Shown in pieces: positions 59,459-64,000 of a stretch of DNA of 64,000 bases. The notes under the pieces are model-generated. The model made no database searches. It had not been told where the DNA came from and worked only from the letters and a program-made list of their open reading frames with translations. Position 1 is the stretch's first letter, and the number at the start of each line of letters is the position of its first letter. Source of the stretch: Ochotona curzoniae (lineage: Eukaryota; Chordata; Mammalia; Lagomorpha; Ochotonidae); assembly GCF_017591425.1 (NCBI RefSeq), contig NW_024464918.1:23154001-23218000 (forward strand). Direction: 5' to 3'. The translations under genes and the position numbers were made by a program.

Positions 59459-61454
59459 AGGATTTATTTATTTATATGATAAAGGCAGAAGCTGGTCATT
59501 CTGAGACACTGCAAGGGCTCTCAGAGAAGCACAGAACCGATGCAGGCTCAGGGGCCAGGCACCAAGCACACAACCGTGGACACAGAGCCCGGCAGGCTCC
59601 TGGGAAGAGGCGGCACTCAATCCAAGCTTGCGCAACCGGTGAGCGTTTGCTCAGGTCTTGCACTTGGATTAATTTCAGCTAGTTTCAGGGCCCGTCTCTG
59701 CCTTGTCCTGTCTGTTCGTCCACCTGGACTTGTCAATTCACGATCTGTAGGGACCAACTACCGACTTCTGAATCATCAGTTGCAGCCATGAAGACACACA
59801 ATGAGTAAGCACTCCACCCCATCCTAACGGCATCAGAAGGGGCCCACGCTGCGGATTCTTGGCATGGGGCTACTGGGAAGATCCTAAATCCACTGTAAAT
59901 AGTCACAGCTGCTTAACCAAGGGGCAGGGGTGATTCACACTGCATTTGCCTCCTGGGCTGTGAACACAAAGGAGAGAAAATGTTGCTAGGGAAGAAGTAA
60001 GCGTGGTTTGGCAGTGTTCTGTTTTTCGGTGCTCACACAGTAGACAGCAGGGCCAATAATTCAGTCTGCAAAATTTCCAGCTTTTAAAAAAAAAAAAGAA
60101 AAAGAAAAAAAACCAAACCCTTTGAAGTAGCTAATGAATACACTCTTTTTAACTCACTCGGATCTCGTTGCTGAGAGCTGTGCAGTTGCTCCTGGGCAGA
60201 AGTTTCACTAATGTAGGGATGTCGACTGGCCACTGCATCAAATATTTATCAAGTCACAGATGGGAATCTACAAAGAGTTTGCAGAGAGGTTTCGTGTCTC
60301 CCTTTGGTTCTCGGGGAGGCGCGTCAGCACTGCAGAATCTAAGTCCACAAACACACACTCTTCAGCTTCTATGTGGAGTTGCTGACCCATTTTAAGCAGG
60401 TTAAATGGGGCCAATTAAAAAAAATGTGGGTTTTTTTTAAGTTGAAGTTGTATATTTTCCTGACAGACATGTAGGAAAACACCCTCACATTTCAGAGGGA
60501 AATGGAACTCACGCGCATGTTGACGAGACACCCCATGTTTCACCCTTCCGTGCTTTTCTTGTTTAACGATATGTGCTTAACATTTGTGTAATGCCGGGTA
60601 TTTTTCTGCAACATATTTTAATAGATATTCCCAGCATTCAAGAGTGTGGTGAGGTGTTGCGTTTTATCCATATATGATCTTTTGGTGGACATCCTTAAGC
60701 AATTATTTGTGCCTAGTTCCATTTTCTTAGGAAAAAACAAACTGATAAGAGAAGGTTATAGGTTGAGAGTTGGCCCCCGTGTGCCAGTTCTTATTTGCGT
60801 GAGCACAGTGAGAGAGGGGCGGGGCTGTCATCTGAAGGAGCTCCCAGTGGGCCCAGCCCAAGGTGGTCCACAAGCTCCCTGGAGCTGCCAGTGGGCCCAG
60901 CCCAAGGTGGTCTGCAAGCTCCCTGGAGCTCCCAGTGGGCCTAGGAGCTTAAGGGTTTACCGCTTTTCCTGTGGACTTGTTTTTGTAACTGCCTCCTTGA
61001 AACTTGAACTTTTTCCTCTTTAATTTAACAGCTATCCTATTTCCCTCATCTCTCAGCTTTATTTAGTTACACTGGAGAGGAAGAAGGATCGCTTTGATGG
61101 TAAACAGCGGCACCTGAGTTCAATAAGGATTTATGGCTTGCTGTTTTGCATTGCTAGTAACCACAATTACAATGCCGGGCCTATCAATATCTTTTTCCTC
61201 TAGCAATAGAAGGCAAGCTGTTTCCTACAATTGAAGTCTCCTAGAACAGAGCTTCAGCGATACACAAGGGGGGAAAGAAAGGCAGAGTGGAGAGCAACGT
61301 TAAAAATCAGGTTGCCACCTTTTCATTTACCCAGCAAAGATATTGGAATAATCACAAGAAACAAGGACCTCTAGCACTGTCAGCTAAAAAGTAAATATTT
61401 TAACATACATGGACTCATGCAAAAATAACTAAGAACATAATTCTAGAAAAAGCA
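59459..61454. other. Unassigned intergenic stretch
   Basis: 2 kb with no gene and only the 44-bp tandem repeat at 60837 as clear structure. Frames of up to 125 codons (60646-61023) run through that repeat and are not credible genes. Confidence 0.6.
60837..60942. repeat. 44-bp tandem repeat, 2.4 copies
   Basis: Units start at 60837, 60881 and 60925, each beginning ggagctcccagtgggccc or gcc variant, with aaggtggtc-caagctccct in the body. Confidence 0.95.
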
Positions 61455-61771
61455 CATAAAAAAAAGATTTATTTATATTTATAGCAAAGTCAGATATACA
61501 GAGAGGAAAGTCTTCCACCCGTTGATTCATTTCCCACGTGGCCGCAATGGCCAGAGCTATGCCGATCCGAAGCCAGGAGCCCCGAGCCTCTTCCAAGTCT
61601 CTCAGGAGGGTGCAGGGCCTCAATGCTTTGGGCCATCTTCCACTGCTTTCCCAGGCCACAGGCAGGGAGCTGGATGGCAAGTGGGGCCACCAGGATTAGA
61701 ACCAGTGTCCACATGGGATCTTGGTGCACTCAAGGAGAGGACTTTAGCGACTAGGCTGCTACACTGGGCCC
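61455..61771 (-). repeat. SINE (CSINE type), minus strand
   Basis: 'aaagtcagatatacagagag', 'gccacaggcagggagctgga', 'actttagcgactaggctgct', ending 'tgggccc'. Flanks share agcacat. Confidence 0.92.
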
Positions 61772-62149
61772 AATAAGCACATTCTTCCTTAACGAAAAAC
61801 AGTTGGCATTCTTGCATCAACACATACACTGTCCTTACTTTCTCTTCTCCCAGAGGATTTAGAATGCCATTTTTGATCAGTGTCAATCTCTGAACCACGG
61901 CTGAACACCTCCCTCTGAGATGATCGTAACCATGCCTTTCCCTAGAGCAAGACATCTTCCAATCCTCTTCCTTCCTGGACAGGAACAGGCAGCAAAGCCC
62001 TGTCCATTCCTTTCCAGGGGTCTCTTTCCACTTGCCTACTCCACGCTGTTCCCACATTGCACTAACTTGAGAACTACTTGCACAGCTTTCACATCCCTCA
62101 AAACCACCTATATTATTACTTACTTAGTATTTGTTTTAAATCCAAGTCA

Positions 62150-62440
62150 GTAAGTTGAGTTTCCACCTGTGGCACATGCATCCCCTATGCTGCTGGTTTG
62201 ACTCCTGGCTGCTCTGCTTCCGATCCAGCTCCCTGCTAATGTGCCTGGGAGAGCAGCGGAGGATGGCCTAAGTCCATGGGCCCCCACATCTATGTGGGAG
62301 ACCTGGAAGAGGCTCCTGGCTTCAGATTGGCGCAGTTGTGGCTGTTGCAGCCATTTGGGGAATGAACTAGCAAATGGAAGACTCTCTGTCTCTCCTCTCT
62401 GTAACTCTGCCTTTCAAATAAAAATGAACAAATCTTTTTT
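62150..62440 (+). repeat. SINE (CSINE type)
   Basis: Head lost; 'cacatgcatcccctatgctg', 'cttccgatccagctccctgc', 'gcctttcaaataaaaatgaa' tail. Confidence 0.85.
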
Positions 62441-62734
62441 TAAAAGTAAGTTCATTTCAAAGGGAAACTTTATAGCCCAACCATTAATGCAAAGCCAATA
62501 TTGTTTTTCAAAAATAAAGCAAAATAATAATATTAGATTCCAGTTTCTTGATTGTGCTGCCAAAGATTCCAAGCCTGAGTCCTGTATTTTCGGTGTTAGA
62601 GAAAAAGTGTCAAAGATATATTAGCACAGATAGGCAGCTTTGCCCTTGACAGAAACTAAAGCAGTAAGGGAGAACTGAAACACCATGTGCGGTCCAGAAT
62701 TTCATGTTTTGTGTACCACTGGTATGGGTTCTAC

Positions 62735-62965
62735 AGTCTGAAAAATCTAGTAAAGTGGAAAAAGCATTGAACTTGATTTTGAGCCCTGCTTGGCACATTG
62801 CTGGCTGTAAATCCTTGGGTAAATCCCTTTATCTCTTCTTTAAGCCTCTGATTCCCCATCTTATAAAACAGTATGATAATAATCTCTGTAAAGAGGGCTA
62901 CTGTGAGAATAAATGAGAACATTTAAATCATTCTGTAATTTCTAAAATGCCCTGCAAGTCACAAA
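62735..62965 (+). repeat. MIR relic
   Basis: 'gtaaatccttgggtaaatcc', 'cctctgattccccatcttat', 'gtgagaataaatgagaacat', 'aaaatgccctgcaagtcaca' follow MIR order. Confidence 0.75.
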
Positions 62966-63129
62966 GAATTATCTGTACTTATGAAAGTTGTTGTTTCTGT
63001 TGTGTATGTGTGTGTGTGTTTTTTTTATGAATATCAGATCTTTTCTCCAAGGACCCAGATTATGCTCATGGGCCAAACATGCACTATAAGATAAACAGAT
63101 GGATTTAAACTTTGAGAAGTGAATTGCTA

Positions 63130-63370
63130 GAAAGTGAGCTTTTGGCAAAGGGGTTAAGATGCTGCTTGGGACACTCACATCCCATGTCAGAATGACAGGT
63201 TCCAGTCCTGTGACCTCTCCTTCCAACCTACTTTCAGGCTGATGCATCTGCTGGGAGGTGCCAATGATGGCTCAAGTACATGGGTCCCTTTTGCCCAAAT
63301 AAGTAACCCAGTAACTGGCAGATGGAACATATATCTGTGTCTGACTCTCCATCTCCCAAATAAAATGAAA
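63130..63370 (+). repeat. SINE (older CSINE subfamily)
   Basis: 'ggcaaaggggttaagatgct', 'gcttgggacactcacatccc', 'gatggctcaagtacatgggt', tail 'ctcccaaataaaatgaaa'. Confidence 0.75.
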
Positions 63371-63499
63371 AAGAAACTCATAAACAGCATTTTAAAGAAT
63401 GAGTTCCCAGAGCCCATATAATGTAGTATAGTCCCTAGTATTACTGTAGGAAGCATCCTGAAGAATTATAATTACTTGATCAATGGCTCTAATTATCTG

Positions 63500-63640
63500 G
63501 AGGCAGGAACTATGTCTGGGTTGTTCGCTTGCATGTCTCTTGCACTTAGATCAATGTGGCAATTCTCAATAAATATTGAACGATGCATTCCTTAAATAAT
63601 TTTTGAATGAATATACGAGTTAATGAATGGCTAAATGAAT
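63500..63640 (+). repeat. L2 relic (3' end)
   Basis: 'ggaggcaggaactatgtctg' and 'ctcaataaatattgaacgat', followed by gaatga-type repeats, is the usual L2 3' end. The rest to 64000 is unassigned. Confidence 0.65.
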
Positions 63641-64000
63641 GATACGATTTTCCTAGCCTTCATCTTTGTTAGTAGATGTCTGTGATTTTTAGCCACCCAA
63701 TATTATATAATTTATGTTTTTGTTTCCTTTGTGGTGTTTTTATTTTTAGTATTTATTCATCTTCACAGGAAAGGCAGATTCACAAAGATGTATTTCTCTA
63801 TCCCAGAGTCCACACAACTTATTCAGGCTATGCAGTAATATTCCTGCTCAACAGCTTACTCTACCTTGTCCATTCCTTCCCATGAAAATCACAAGCAAGG
63901 CTGGTGACAATGATTTCAACTCATTCCTCCTTCCTCCTGACCAACTGCGGTGTTTCCCCCACAGGCCCTGCATGACCTACTATCTCCTCCTAGGAACTGA

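Noticed and set aside
38840..64000. POU4F3 or RBM27, the neighbours expected upstream from human synteny
   Set aside because: No POU, homeobox or RBM27 sequence is seen. In human the gap to POU4F3 is about 100 kb, more than this window covers.

Overview
The window is mammalian nuclear DNA, almost certainly from a lagomorph and most like a pika (Ochotona). About fifty tRNA-derived CSINE-type retroposons with the lagomorph head and body are scattered over it. Many carry the 'tggcctagcggctaaag' style A box that I associate with pika rather than rabbit; that species call rests on memory of repeat consensus sequences, not on a search.

The only protein-coding gene I can support is TCERG1 (transcription elongation regulator 1, CA150), on the minus strand. 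Its start codon is at 38335-38333 inside a CpG island. Sixteen coding exons run down to position 131, after which the gene leaves the window. All exons have GT/AG boundaries, and the phases join into one open frame of 2352 nt (784 codons). This encodes the proline-rich N-terminus, WW1, the long Gln-Ala repeat, WW2, an acidic/KE-rich linker, WW3, the nuclear localisation signal, and FF domains 1 and 2. The remaining FF domains and the C-terminus (about six exons in human) lie beyond position 1. TCERG1 is a nuclear protein that links splicing factors (WW domains) with the phosphorylated C-terminal domain of RNA polymerase II (FF domains).

Layout: 1-38276 holds exons 2-16 and introns, AT-rich, with about 19 plus-strand (antisense to the gene) and only 2 minus-strand SINEs. 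37480-38790 is the CpG-island promoter with exon 1, eight CCAAT/ATTGG boxes and a CTCF-like motif. 38840-64000 is upstream intergenic DNA with no supportable gene: dense SINEs, old MIR and L2 relics, three L1 relics, a solo retroviral LTR inside a SINE, two small minisatellites and several microsatellites. The many short open frames in this part are repeat-derived or chance.

I did not find a new biological system. The points most worth a second look are the regularly spaced CCAAT boxes in the promoter, CTCF-like sites, the length of the Gln-Ala repeat, two weak splice sites, an intronic quadruplex motif, a short inverted-repeat element family, and a well-resolved history of nested insertions upstream of the gene.
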